Shown here one piece after another: positions 20,101-27,858 of a stretch of 64,000 nucleotides of DNA. The position numbers were made by a program, and so were the translations under genes. Below the pieces are notes generated by a model. It had not been told where the DNA came from. It searched no databases and saw only the letters and a list, made by a program, of their open reading frames with translations. This DNA comes from Microbacterium sp. (lineage in GTDB: Bacteria > Actinomycetota > Actinomycetes > Actinomycetales > Microbacteriaceae), in contig NZ_JAPSHY010000006.1 in the NCBI RefSeq assembly GCF_031179285.1, positions 62,001-126,000 of the forward strand, in the 5' to 3' direction. Position 1 is the stretch's first letter. Every line of letters begins with the position of its first letter.

Positions 20101-23100
20101 CACGACCACGCGATCGCCGGACACGCTCGCCGAGAGTCCGTCGGCGTCGGGGACCTCCAGTCCGCCCTTGACGAGGGCGATCGCGTCGCCTTCCGGGTCC
20201 GAATCGTTCGCGAGCACCGGAACCGCCACCGTGCGCCCCGGCCGCACCACGACCGAGTCCTTCACCGCGTACGGCGCCTGATTCGATGCATCGCCGGGAG
20301 CGATGCCCACGCGGATCGTCGCCGTGCCCTCTTTGCCCAGCCGATCTCGGACGCGATAAGTGAAGGTGTCGACGCCCGTGGCGTCGTCGAAGGCCTCATA
20401 GACGAGGTAGTTGCTGCCGTTCTCGGCGATCTGTCCCTTCGAGGGTGCGCTGTCCTGCCCGACGAGCTCGACGGAATCGCCGTCGGCGTCGATGTCGTCG
20501 AGCGGGATCGCGATGCGCACGCTCGAGCCGCTCAGGGCTCGGACGGTGATGTCACGCGGCCGGGGTGCGGCATTCGCCTCCTCATCGACGGGGAGCACCT
20601 GGATCGTGATGTACCCGGCATCCTTCTGGCCCGTCGAATCCACTGCCTCGTAGGTGGCATACACGGTCCGCGGTTCCTCGCCCGCCCGGAACCTCACCGA
20701 ATCCTGGGAGACGAAAGCCTCGCCGTCCAGCGGGTCCACCAGCGGTTCGACGAGGTTCGGCGCGACGTGCAGCGCGTCACCGTTGGGGTGCGAGTCGTTC
20801 TCGAGGACCGGGATGGTCACGACATCGCCTGCTCGGACGACGACCTGGTCGTCGTTCGCCACCGGCGGCAGCAGCTGTTCCGGGCGGGGGATCGGGATGA
20901 CGATGACGTCGCCCTCGGCCGTCTGCGTCCCGTTCGAGATGCGATAGCTGATGCGGACCTGCTCGTCGAGTGCACCCTGATCGCCGATGCGCAGGGTCTC
21001 ATGGTTCAGCACCGACACCGACAGGCCGCTGTGCGGCGGCACGGTGACCGACTGCACGACGAGGATTCCTCCGGAGGGTTCGGTGTCGTTGCCGAGGACG
21101 CCGACGAGCACCTCGCCGCCCGATGGGAGCAGGGCGACGTCGCGCACCGCGATCGGAGGCAGGTCCGACTCGGACTTCTCCTGCACGTCGATGCGGACGA
21201 GCCCCGGCACCGCATTGGGTCCGGCACTGACCAGGTACTGCGCGTAATACACGCCGGGCGCATCGGACTGGAAGGTGAAGGACTTGTTCTGGAAGTCGGG
21301 CACGATCGTCGCACCGGGCACCTCGTCGACGCGGGCAAGTCGCAGCGGTTCACGCCCGGAACTGGTGTCGTTGGCCAGCGGCGCGATGGCGATGGACTCG
21401 CCCACGCGGGTCACGACGTGATCGGCGTTCGTCCTCGGGAGGGTGGATCCGGCCGGGCGGACATCGAGGCGGAGGACGCCGGTCTTCGTCTCCCCCATGC
21501 CGTCGGCGACCGTGATCTGCACGTCCTTGCGGCCCTGCACGCTGGCGACGGCGCGATAGGTCAGCTGACCGTCGGTGGTGAAGTCCACCTCATCGCCCGG
21601 TGCTGCCAGGACGTCCTTGAGGTACATGTCATCGCCGTCGGGATCGAGCCAATCCGGCAGCACGTTGTACGAGACGGCGCCGCCCTCCTCGACGGCGATC
21701 GCCGTGGTGCGCCGCTGCGTGGGAGCGGCGTTGGTGTCCCATCCGTGCACGGCGAACTGCACAGAGGCCTGGGCCTTCCCGCCCCGCCCGTCATCGACCT
21801 CGTAGGTGAAGGAACCGCCGCCCGAGGCATCTTCGCCGACGGCGATCTGCAGCGAGGCCCCGTTGTGGATGGGCTGCACCTCGCCGAGACTCGGCTGACT
21901 CTCGGCCAGTGCAGCCACGAGCACGTCGCCGTCGGCATCCGTGTCGTTGTCCAGCACGGGCAGATTCGTCGTGCGGCCCGGACGCACACCGAATTCGTCG
22001 TCGACCGCGACCGGTACGGTGTTCTGCTCGCTGCGCTCCGGCAGCGTCGTCTCGACCGTCTCCTCGGTGGATTCCTCTTCGTTCTCGGTCTCACCCTCGG
22101 GAGGGGTGATGTCGTTCCAGTTGTCGACGCGCTGCAGGCTGTCGTTCGCCATCCATGCCGCGCCGCCGATGGCGTCGTTGAGGATGATGACGTCGCGGTT
22201 CACACGGAACACGAGACTGCCCACGTCCTCGGCATCGCGGATGGTCTCGGCCACGTCGTTCACATCGCCGGGGCAGTCGCGGATGAAGCTCGCCGAACCC
22301 GCCCACGCACTGTACGTGCAGCCTCGCAGCCAGACCGGGGCCGCCGGGACGCCCGTGCCGTCGGCAGAGGTCGTCGTGGGCTCGCTCCCGTCGAGCGGCA
22401 CGCGGACCAGCGCCGAGGCGGTCGCGATCGCGACGGCGTCGTTCTCAGCGGAAGACTGCTGCAGTACGGCGCCCTTCGCGTCGGGCAGCTCTGTGTGGAA
22501 GCCTCCGGGCGTCATCACCGCGCCGGATGCCGAATCCAGAACCACCGGAGTCCTGCCGACCGCGGTGATCGTCGCCGGTGCTTCGGATGCTTCGAGCTCA
22601 TCGAGTGCGGCCACCGAAGTCTCCAGCGGCTGACCCTCGTTGTCGACGGGAATCGTGACGACTTCGCCGCGCTCGCTCGACAGTCCGAAGACGGTCCCGT
22701 CCGGCGCGACGGTCACATCGGCGTTCTTGCCGAGCTCGACGACCGGGTCCGCCGCCTCGATCTCGAACGATGCGATGCCCTGGATCGGCACGACCCACAG
22801 CTTTCCGGATTTCCCGTCGAGGACGGCCACCGTCTGGTTGCGCATCTCGACCTTCGCCGCGCCCGGAATGCTCGCCGAGTCACCCAGCGACACCCGTGCG
22901 GGGTCGATCGCGCTGACCGTCGACGCGCCTTCATCGACGATGAGGATGTTGGCGGCATCCTGCACGATGTCGTAGTCGTCTCCTGTGGTGCGAAGACCAC
23001 CGTCGAGAACCGTCGACTCGTGATTGAAATGTCCCACCAGCAGGCTCGAGGTCTTGGTGATCCAGACGCCGCCGTCGTTCAGGTCGACCTTCGTGGTCGG

Positions 23101-23211
23101 GAACCCCTCGTACGTGAAGGCCATCGTCGTGAGGGCGACCACGCCGACCGTGACACCCGCCGCTGACGCCAGAGTCTTCGGCCGTCCCCGCATCCACGAC
23201 AACGCCTTCAT
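17146..23211 (-). CDS. Giant exported Ig/cadherin-like and fibronectin III protein (paralog 2)
   Basis: 2021 aa, start ATG at 23211 (MKALSWMRGRPK). The architecture copies paralog 1: an N-terminal helix (~15-35), a propeller-like region, the TEETVETTLPERSE linker, Ig/cadherin-like repeats with VLxNDxDPDG motifs, fibronectin III from ~1465, and a C-terminal unit with four Cys ending SAEPSYY. Many stretches are identical to paralog 1 (for example TGPDDPEGRK and VLPPENQQPVF), while the last ~350 residues differ most. The two genes are tandem and separated by 182 bp, indicating a local gene duplication followed by divergence of the outermost domains. It has its own promoter-like motif. No sortase signal is present. 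Function unknown; probably cell-surface. Confidence 0.85.
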   Translation of the reverse strand: MKALSWMRGRPKTLASAAGVTVGVVALTTMAFTYEGFPTTKVDLNDGGVWITKTSSLLVGHFNHESTVLDGGLRTTGDDYDIVQDAANILIVDEGASTVSAIDPARVSLGDSASIPGAAKVEMRNQTVAVLDGKSGKLWVVPIQGIASFEIEAADPVVELGKNADVTVAPDGTVFGLSSERGEVVTIPVDNEGQPLETSVAALDELEASEAPATITAVGRTPVVLDSASGAVMTPGGFHTELPDAKGAVLQQSSAENDAVAIATASALVRVPLDGSEPTTTSADGTGVPAAPVWLRGCTYSAWAGSASFIRDCPGDVNDVAETIRDAEDVGSLVFRVNRDVIILNDAIGGAAWMANDSLQRVDNWNDITPPEGETENEEESTEETVETTLPERSEQNTVPVAVDDEFGVRPGRTTNLPVLDNDTDADGDVLVAALAESQPSLGEVQPIHNGASLQIAVGEDASGGGSFTYEVDDGRGGKAQASVQFAVHGWDTNAAPTQRRTTAIAVEEGGAVSYNVLPDWLDPDGDDMYLKDVLAAPGDEVDFTTDGQLTYRAVASVQGRKDVQITVADGMGETKTGVLRLDVRPAGSTLPRTNADHVVTRVGESIAIAPLANDTSSGREPLRLARVDEVPGATIVPDFQNKSFTFQSDAPGVYYAQYLVSAGPNAVPGLVRIDVQEKSESDLPPIAVRDVALLPSGGEVLVGVLGNDTEPSGGILVVQSVTVPPHSGLSVSVLNHETLRIGDQGALDEQVRISYRISNGTQTAEGDVIVIPIPRPEQLLPPVANDDQVVVRAGDVVTIPVLENDSHPNGDALHVAPNLVEPLVDPLDGEAFVSQDSVRFRAGEEPRTVYATYEAVDSTGQKDAGYITIQVLPVDEEANAAPRPRDITVRALSGSSVRIAIPLDDIDADGDSVELVGQDSAPSKGQIAENGSNYLVYEAFDDATGVDTFTYRVRDRLGKEGTATIRVGIAPGDASNQAPYAVKDSVVVRPGRTVAVPVLANDSDPEGDAIALVKGGLEVPDADGLSASVSGDRVVVKAPNGPTETSIQYTIRDARGAESTAVLQITVDEEVPLLTPIARDDRVVPADVKDGLRVDVDVLSNDEDPDGTVDALELDVEAGGRVQEDRSISVTIGDERQLIRYTITDEDDQATSAFIFVPAMSELRPTLRSTKPVEVKSGETVELSLSKYVVVAGGGDVVITEAAKVSAVNADGASLIKDQHTLVYTSRQGYFGKDALTFEVTDGTGPDDPEGRKSTLSIPITVLPPENQQPVFVNGEVAVAPGEPATELDLAALTTDPDPDDADKLRFSITGKLGAGLSARIDGSKLLVEADSNTPKGTASTVQLRIDDGTTPPVEGSVAVLVTASTRSLPTANTDTVAEADQGKAVTIPVLANDVNPFPETPLKVVSAVPETGAGSVKFTGDEVTVTPSADFVGSMVVRYRIQDATKDADREVDGRIVLTVQGVPEAPGTPTVASVQDRTVVLSWSPPANNGAEITSYTVSSVAGDYTKKCSSTTCTLDGLTNNVEYVFQVTATNRVGDGDPSPASAVARPDARPDAPAPPKLVFGDKKLSVSWVTPSTPGSPVESYTLEISPAPPSGVAQKAGVTGNSLEWEGLENGADYQVRVRAHNRAPEPSTWSVWSASEIPAGVPGTVAAPRAQSAPSVGNQAQMTVTWDAAPQNGDAIAEYELIVMRGGAVVNRIPGIAGSQRSQTVTVATSTSDYTYAVRARNKAGWSAQSPSSAPQRAFGSPGRPTITGTSEGDGFVTVTYSLSDTNGAAANEVRYEYSVNGGGWSRNWDGRRINAANNSQNIVRVRAYSVVGGQESQPGAESAPTAALQPYGPVQNPGVSATNLGTSVRVAWSPPAPNGRDIVEVQVSLDNGGWQNLGLSGSRDLGNGYSQTHSIQVRARDAAGQWSQVVSASARTNDPPQPRAWVTKGSYVGGCSGNGCYYLVLNTSNFAGGSYRIECTRDGVVFGNNAGFPVSIPSNGAIQLQCYNGFPGAKGVNIIGGNPSSAEPSYY

Positions 23212-23280
23212 ACCCGGCCCCCCAGGGTTCTGTGACTCACTTACCCGTCTGCGCGGCCAACGGCCCGCAGCACAACCGTC

Positions 23281-23326
23281 TCATCCTAACCGTGCGCGGG
23301 ACGTATCCCGTGGGGAGTTCTCCCCA
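23281..23326 (-). promoter_or_regulatory. Putative promoter and operator of giant paralog 2
   Basis: On the minus strand a TAGGAT -10 (23288-23283) sits in the same 13-base context as for paralog 1. About 22 bases upstream lies a strong inverted repeat, TGGGGAGTTCTCCCCA (23311-23326), with 7-base arms around TT. One arm of this element (TGGGGAG) recurs at a similar distance before paralog 1 (17068-17074), so it may be a shared operator. Confidence 0.45.
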
Positions 23327-23356
23327 TCGGGCGCCGACACCTCGGATCGGGCGACG

Positions 23357-23926
23357 TCAGGCCCGCCAGCATCCGGCGATGTGGTCGTCGACCATGCCTG
23401 TGGACTGCATCAGGGCGTACATCGTGGTGGGGCCGACGAAGCGGAAGCCGCGGCGGCGCAGCTCTTTGCTCATCGCGGTGGATTCGGGGGTGACTGCGGG
23501 CACGTCAGACATGGCTGCCGGTCGCGAACCTGCCGGCGTCGGCGCGAACGACCACATCAGCGCGTCGAGCTCGCCCTCGGCCATCTCGCGGACGAGCCGG
23601 GCATTGCCGATGGTCGCCTCGATCTTCGAGCGGTTGCGGATGATGCCGGCGTCGGCCATGAGCCTGTGGATGTCATTCTCGTCGAACGCGCCGACCACCG
23701 CGGGGTCGAACGCCGCGAACACCTCGCGGAAGCGCGGCCGCTTACGGAGGATGGTGATCCACGAGAGTCCGGCCTGGAATCCCTCGAGCGACATCTTCTC
23801 GAACAGGGCTCGATCACCGTGAAGCGGCGTGCCCCACTCCTCGTCGTGGTACCGGCGGTACTCGGTGTCGTCACCGACCCAGGCGCAGCGAAGGCGACCG
23901 TCGGGGCCGGCGATCAGGGAGGGCAT
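23357..23926 (-). CDS. tag: DNA-3-methyladenine glycosylase I
   Basis: 189 aa, the normal length. It removes 3-methyladenine from alkylated DNA, the first step of base-excision repair. The zinc ligands match E. coli Tag in spacing: Cys14, His27 (in YHDEEWG), His182 and Cys186 (HIAGC). The substrate-pocket segment LEGFQAGLSW with its Glu is present. The start ATG at 23926 has no spaced Shine-Dalgarno but lies 6 bases after a TAACCT -10 box, consistent with leaderless transcription. It precedes nothing obviously related. Confidence 0.95.
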   Translation of the reverse strand: MPSLIAGPDGRLRCAWVGDDTEYRRYHDEEWGTPLHGDRALFEKMSLEGFQAGLSWITILRKRPRFREVFAAFDPAVVGAFDENDIHRLMADAGIIRNRSKIEATIGNARLVREMAEGELDALMWSFAPTPAGSRPAAMSDVPAVTPESTAMSKELRRRGFRFVGPTTMYALMQSTGMVDDHIAGCWRA

Positions 23927-23938
23927 GCCCTGAGGTTA
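23927..23938 (-). promoter_or_regulatory. Leaderless-type promoter of tag
   Basis: Minus-strand TAACCT (23938-23933) is followed by 6 bases and then the ATG at 23926, the spacing expected when transcription starts at the start codon. Confidence 0.5.
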
Positions 23939-23954
23939 TCGCCCGCCACCGACG

Positions 23955-25001
23955 TCACTCGCCGATCGTGGCCGCGTCGATCACGAAGCGATAGCGGACG
24001 TCCGAGGCCAGCACCCGTTCGTAAGCGGCGTTGATCTCGGATGCCGGGATCACCTCGATCTCTGCGACGATGCCGTGCTCGGCGCAGAAGTCGAGCATCT
24101 CCTGCGTCTCGCCGATGCCGCCGATGTTGGAGCCGGCGAGCGACCGGCGACCGCCGATCAGCGACATGACCTGGACGGGGAGAGGCTCACCGGGTGCGCC
24201 GACGCACACCATGGTTCCGCCCACGTCGAGCAGGCCGAGGTAGGAACGCATGTCGATCACGGCGCTCACGGTGTTGAGGATCACGTCGAACGAGCGGCCC
24301 AACGCCCGGAAGGTGTCGGGATCGCTCGTGGCGCGGTAGTCGTCGGCGCCGAGTCGCAGCCCGTCGTCCTTCTTGCTCAGCGTCTGGGACAGCACGGTGA
24401 CCTCGGCGCCGAGCGCATGCGCGATCTGCACGCCCATGTGGCCGAGCCCGCCGAGTCCGACGACGGCGACGCGGGTGCCAGGGCCGACGTTCCAGCGTCG
24501 CAGCGGCGAATAGGCGGTGATGCCGGCGCACAGCAGCGGGGCGGCCGCATCGAGCGGGAGGGAGTCGGGGATACGCACGACGAACGACTCGGTCACGACG
24601 ACCTGTTCGGAGTAGCCGCCCTGCGTGACGGTCCCGTCGCGATCGGTGCTGCCGTACGTGAACACCGCCCCGCGGGCACAGAACTGTTCCTCGCCCTGCA
24701 GACAGCTGCGGCACTCACCGCAGGAGTTCACGAGGCATCCGACGCCGACCCGGTCGCCGATCGCATGCTTCGTGACATCGGCGCCGACGGCCGCGACGGT
24801 GCCCGTGATCTCGTGACCGGGGGCGAGCGGGTAGCTCTGCGGGCCCCAGTCGCCGCGCACGGTGTGGATGTCGGAGTGGCAGATACCGGCGAAGGCGATG
24901 TCGATGAGCACGTCGAGTGAACCGAGTTCACGGCGCTCGATCATGGTCTTCTCGAGAGGTGCGGCTTCACTCGGCGCGGCGTAGGCGGCGACACTGGTCA
25001 T
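23955..25001 (-). CDS. NAD(P)-dependent zinc alcohol dehydrogenase (YahK/CAD-like)
   Basis: 348 aa medium-chain dehydrogenase/reductase. Catalytic zinc ligands lie in GICHSDIH and GHE; the structural zinc site is the Cys cluster [14 protein letters not shown] (~100-113). The Rossmann motif is [10 protein letters not shown] at ~175-185. The family reduces aldehydes or oxidises alcohols, with cinnamyl-alcohol dehydrogenase/YahK members preferring NADPH; the substrate here cannot be read from sequence. The start ATG at 25001 has GGAG 6 bases upstream. It stands alone, divergent from the gene at 25099. Its 3' end is 28 bp from the start of tag, so it may read into tag. Confidence 0.92.
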   Translation of the reverse strand: MTSVAAYAAPSEAAPLEKTMIERRELGSLDVLIDIAFAGICHSDIHTVRGDWGPQSYPLAPGHEITGTVAAVGADVTKHAIGDRVGVGCLVNSCGECRSCLQGEEQFCARGAVFTYGSTDRDGTVTQGGYSEQVVVTESFVVRIPDSLPLDAAAPLLCAGITAYSPLRRWNVGPGTRVAVVGLGGLGHMGVQIAHALGAEVTVLSQTLSKKDDGLRLGADDYRATSDPDTFRALGRSFDVILNTVSAVIDMRSYLGLLDVGGTMVCVGAPGEPLPVQVMSLIGGRRSLAGSNIGGIGETQEMLDFCAEHGIVAEIEVIPASEINAAYERVLASDVRYRFVIDAATIGE

Positions 25002-25064
25002 TCAGGCTCCTCGGTTGCGGGTCCTGCCGAGACTACCCCGCTGGACGTGGGCACCGGTTGACGG

Positions 25065-25098
25065 TTGCAATCGAGCGGATGCTTCGTAGGCTCGGACG
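25065..25098 (+). promoter_or_regulatory. Leaderless-type promoter of the gene at 25099
   Basis: TTGCAA (25065-25070), a 16-base spacer, TAGGCT (25087-25092), then 6 bases to the ATG at 25099. No Shine-Dalgarno is present between the -10 and the start. Confidence 0.55.
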
Positions 25099-25542
25099 AT
25101 GAGCACCAGCAGCGAACGCATCGACGACTACCTCGCCCGCTATGCCGCCACGCTGACCGATCTCGACGCAGAGGCCGGATCGGCGCTGTGGTCCGTTCCG
25201 GGCATGATCGCAGACGATCGCGCCTCCCTCGTCGTGGAGTCCCGCGAGGCCATGGCCGAAGGCGTCAAGCAGTCCTATCCGCTCTATCAGCAGCTCGGCC
25301 TCGCATCCGTCGAGCATGAACTGCTCGAGATCGAGGAACTGTCGGATCGGCTGGTGCTGGTCCGGGTGCGGTGGCTCTTCCTCGACGATCGAGCAGACCT
25401 GCTCACCGACACCTTCAGCTACTACCTCCTCCGCGAGGAGGAGGATGACCTTCGCGCCGTCGTCTGCGTCGAGACGGATGCCGCCGAGAAGCTGCAGGCG
25501 CTCGCCGATGAGCGAGGCGTCGAACTCCCGCCCTCGTCCTGA
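25099..25542 (+). CDS. Small NTF2/SnoaL-like protein, function unknown
   Basis: 147 aa soluble acidic protein. The pattern of an N-terminal helix (RIDDYLARYAATL), a short loop with WSVPGMI, and a run of alternating hydrophobic beta strands (LVLVRVRWLFLD, DTFSYYLL, LRAVVCVE) fits the NTF2/SnoaL-like cone fold. No catalytic residues can be named. ATG at 25099 follows a TAGGCT -10 by 6 bases. It is convergent with the acyl-CoA oxidase-like gene, the two stops being 8 bp apart with no hairpin, so transcripts from both sides probably overlap. Confidence 0.65.
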   Translation: MSTSSERIDDYLARYAATLTDLDAEAGSALWSVPGMIADDRASLVVESREAMAEGVKQSYPLYQQLGLASVEHELLEIEELSDRLVLVRVRWLFLDDRADLLTDTFSYYLLREEEDDLRAVVCVETDAAEKLQALADERGVELPPSS

Positions 25543-25550
25543 GGCGCCGG

Positions 25551-27650
25551 TCAGCGGTCCTTCAGGTCGCCGAGCGGCTCGCGCTTGACCTTCTTCTCAC
25601 GCACCGGAGCCGCGCCCGATGCCTCGAGCTCGGCGTAATACGCACGCGCCTCGTCCTGGCGCGCCTGCTCGGCACCCGAGGCGATCGGAGCGCGGACGTG
25701 CTCCGGCTCGTAGCCGAACGCGTTCACGAGGTCGAGCGCATACGGGCGCAGCCTCGCGCACAGGCGGTCGATGTAGCTCGAGACCGCTGCCGCGCGCTGC
25801 GTGGAGAGCCGACCATTGATGAGGTGCCACGCGAGGTGCTTCTCGATGAGCTGCAGGCCGAAGAGGTCGCGGAGCCACGTGAGGACCTTCTTGGTATCCG
25901 CATCCTGGATGCTGTGCACGGCGTCGGTGAACGCCTCCCACTGCAAAAGCTCGCCGTGAGCACGCGCCGCCTCGATGAGCTGCGCCTGGTTCTCGTTGAA
26001 CAGCCGCGCACCGAGCTCCTTGTCCTTCGCCCCTGCGCGAAGGCGACCGGCGATGTCCGCCACCATCTGCTGCACGCGCCCGGCGATCAGATCATGCTGC
26101 TGCTCCTCGCGAAGGCCCCGCTCCACCGAGCGAGACACCTGGCCGAAGTCGGAGACCGCCTGACCGAGCTGTCGGAGCCCGGCGCCGTGGAAGACCTTGC
26201 CCGCGGTCATGCCGACCGCGAACTTCGCCAGCGCCGCGGCATCCTTGCCCTTGAACTGCTTGGCATAGTCGGTGAGAAGTCGCTTGCCGACGAGCTGCAG
26301 CAGCACGTTGTTGTCGCCCTCGAAGGTGACGTAGATGTCGAGGTCCTGGCGCAGGCCCACCAGCCTGTTCTCGAACATGAACCCGGCACCACCGCACGCC
26401 TCACGTGCTTCCTGCAGGGTGTCGAGGGCATGCCAGGTCGAGAGGGGTTTCAGCGCCGCGGCAAGGGTCTCGAGGTCCTCGCGGTCCTCCGGGGTGTCGA
26501 TGCGGCCCGAGAACACGCCGTCGAACTTCTGCAGGAACTCATCGTGCGCGAAGATCTGCGCGTAGGTCGTCGCCAGACGCGGGAGCAGACGGCGCTGGTG
26601 CTTGCCGTAATCGAGCAGCACGACCTCCTCACCGTTCGCTCCTTCGAACTGACGGCGCTGGCTGGCGTACGTGATCGCGATGTGCAGACCCAGAGCGGAT
26701 GCCCAGGATGCCGCACCGTCGAGCGAGACCCGCCCCTGCACGAGGGTGCCGAGCATCGTGAAGAACCGACGGCCGGGGCTGTCGATCGGGCTGGAGTACG
26801 TTCCGTCGGAAGCGACGTCGCCGTAGCGGTTGAGCAGGTTTGTGCGGGGGATGCGGACGTTGTCGAAGCTGAGGCGACCGTTGTCGATGCCGTTGAGCCC
26901 GCCCTTGAGACCGTCATCCTCGCGAGTGATGCCGGGCAGGTCCTCGCCGTCTTCGCCGCGAAGCGGCACGTAGAAGCAGTGCACGCCATGGCTCACCCCG
27001 CCGGTGATCAGCTGCGCGAACACGGTCGCGGCGATCCCATGGAGGGCGGCGTTGCCGAGGTACTCCTTCGTCGCCCCGCGGAACGGGGTGTGGATGACGA
27101 ACTCCTCGGTCTCGGGGTCATAGGTCGCGGTCGTCCCGGCCGACGCCACATCGGAGCCGTGCCCGATCTCGGTCATGGCGAACGCACCGGGGATCGACAG
27201 GTCCATGACGCCGGGAAGCCACTTGTCGTGGTGCTCCTCGGTTCCCAGCTGCAGGATCGCCGAGCCGAAGAGGCCCCACTGCACGCCGGACTTGATCTGC
27301 AGGCTGGGGTCGGCGACCACGAGCTCCTCGAAGCCGGAGATGTTGGCACCGTTGTTCTCCTCGCCCCCGAAACGCTTCGGGAAGGCGCGGTGCACGCCCT
27401 TGTTGTCGACGAGGAGGTGCAGCTGGCTGATCACACGCTCTCGGTGCGCTTCCATGCCGAGCTCGTCCTTGCGCCAGAAGGCCGGGTCCTTGATCATCTC
27501 CCTCGCCTGACGGCGGGTATCGGCCCAGGTGCCGAGCAGAAGCTCGTTGACCTCGTCGACGTCGACCTGCGGGGCAGTCTCCGCGGCGGCAAGCTCGGTG
27601 GGAGTCGTCTCGGTGGAAGTCGTCGAAGGACGGACGGCGGCGTCGACCAT
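25551..27650 (-). CDS. Acyl-CoA dehydrogenase/oxidase family protein (acyl-CoA oxidase-like length)
   Basis: 699 aa from the ATG at 27650 (MVDAAVRPS), chosen because GAGAGG lies 6 bases upstream; longer upstream reading frame lacks domain content. FAD-dependent acyl-CoA oxidation is expected: the middle region has FAMTEIGHGSDV and a substrate-binding strand pattern, and RRQFEG and ACGGAGFM typify the C-terminal domains. At ~700 aa it matches peroxisomal-type acyl-CoA oxidases and their actinobacterial relatives, not the ~380-aa acyl-CoA dehydrogenases. It may use O2 as acceptor, but this cannot be decided from the sequence. The start of beta-oxidation is the likely role. It is separated from the HTTM gene by a strong hairpin, so it is transcribed alone. 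Confidence 0.85.
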   Translation of the reverse strand: MVDAAVRPSTTSTETTPTELAAAETAPQVDVDEVNELLLGTWADTRRQAREMIKDPAFWRKDELGMEAHRERVISQLHLLVDNKGVHRAFPKRFGGEENNGANISGFEELVVADPSLQIKSGVQWGLFGSAILQLGTEEHHDKWLPGVMDLSIPGAFAMTEIGHGSDVASAGTTATYDPETEEFVIHTPFRGATKEYLGNAALHGIAATVFAQLITGGVSHGVHCFYVPLRGEDGEDLPGITREDDGLKGGLNGIDNGRLSFDNVRIPRTNLLNRYGDVASDGTYSSPIDSPGRRFFTMLGTLVQGRVSLDGAASWASALGLHIAITYASQRRQFEGANGEEVVLLDYGKHQRRLLPRLATTYAQIFAHDEFLQKFDGVFSGRIDTPEDREDLETLAAALKPLSTWHALDTLQEAREACGGAGFMFENRLVGLRQDLDIYVTFEGDNNVLLQLVGKRLLTDYAKQFKGKDAAALAKFAVGMTAGKVFHGAGLRQLGQAVSDFGQVSRSVERGLREEQQHDLIAGRVQQMVADIAGRLRAGAKDKELGARLFNENQAQLIEAARAHGELLQWEAFTDAVHSIQDADTKKVLTWLRDLFGLQLIEKHLAWHLINGRLSTQRAAAVSSYIDRLCARLRPYALDLVNAFGYEPEHVRAPIASGAEQARQDEARAYYAELEASGAAPVREKKVKREPLGDLKDR

Positions 27651-27684
27651 GGGGTTCCTCTCGAAGAGAAGTAAGGATGCTTCC

Positions 27685-27690
27685 ATGGTA
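27685..27690 (-). promoter_or_regulatory. Possible -10 box of the acyl-CoA oxidase-like gene
   Basis: Minus-strand TACCAT fits TANNNT, with TTCTGT 17 bases upstream as a weak -35, and lies ~35 bases before the ATG at 27650. Confidence 0.35.
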
Positions 27691-27813
27691 GGTCTGCCAC
27701 AAGTTGCACAGAACTCTGCTGTGCGGTCCCTCCAAGCGCGCGGTGGCCGGACGGCCGGGCCGATTGTCGTGTGGCGACAGAGCGGCTCGTTGCGGCCCGT
27801 CCCGGCCAGAGAT

Positions 27814-27853
27814 GGAAAGTGCAGGTTCCCGGGCGCGGGAACCTGCACTTTCC
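27814..27853 (-). terminator. Long perfect hairpin downstream of the HTTM gene
   Basis: Two perfect 18-base arms (GGAAAGTGCAGGTTCCCG and its complement) around a 4-base loop GGCG. It starts 5 bases after the HTTM stop on the minus strand. There is no T-tract, as is common for actinobacterial terminators. It could alternatively be a palindromic repeat element. Confidence 0.7.
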
Positions 27854-27858
27854 ACCTG

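Noticed and set aside
18325..23166. Long open frame (>1600 codons) on the plus strand, antisense to giant paralog 2
   Set aside because: It is a GC-rich shadow of the real minus-strand gene: no domains, Arg/His-rich random composition and no ribosome site. The similar frames at 46885-50424 and 37943-41350 are rejected for the same reason.
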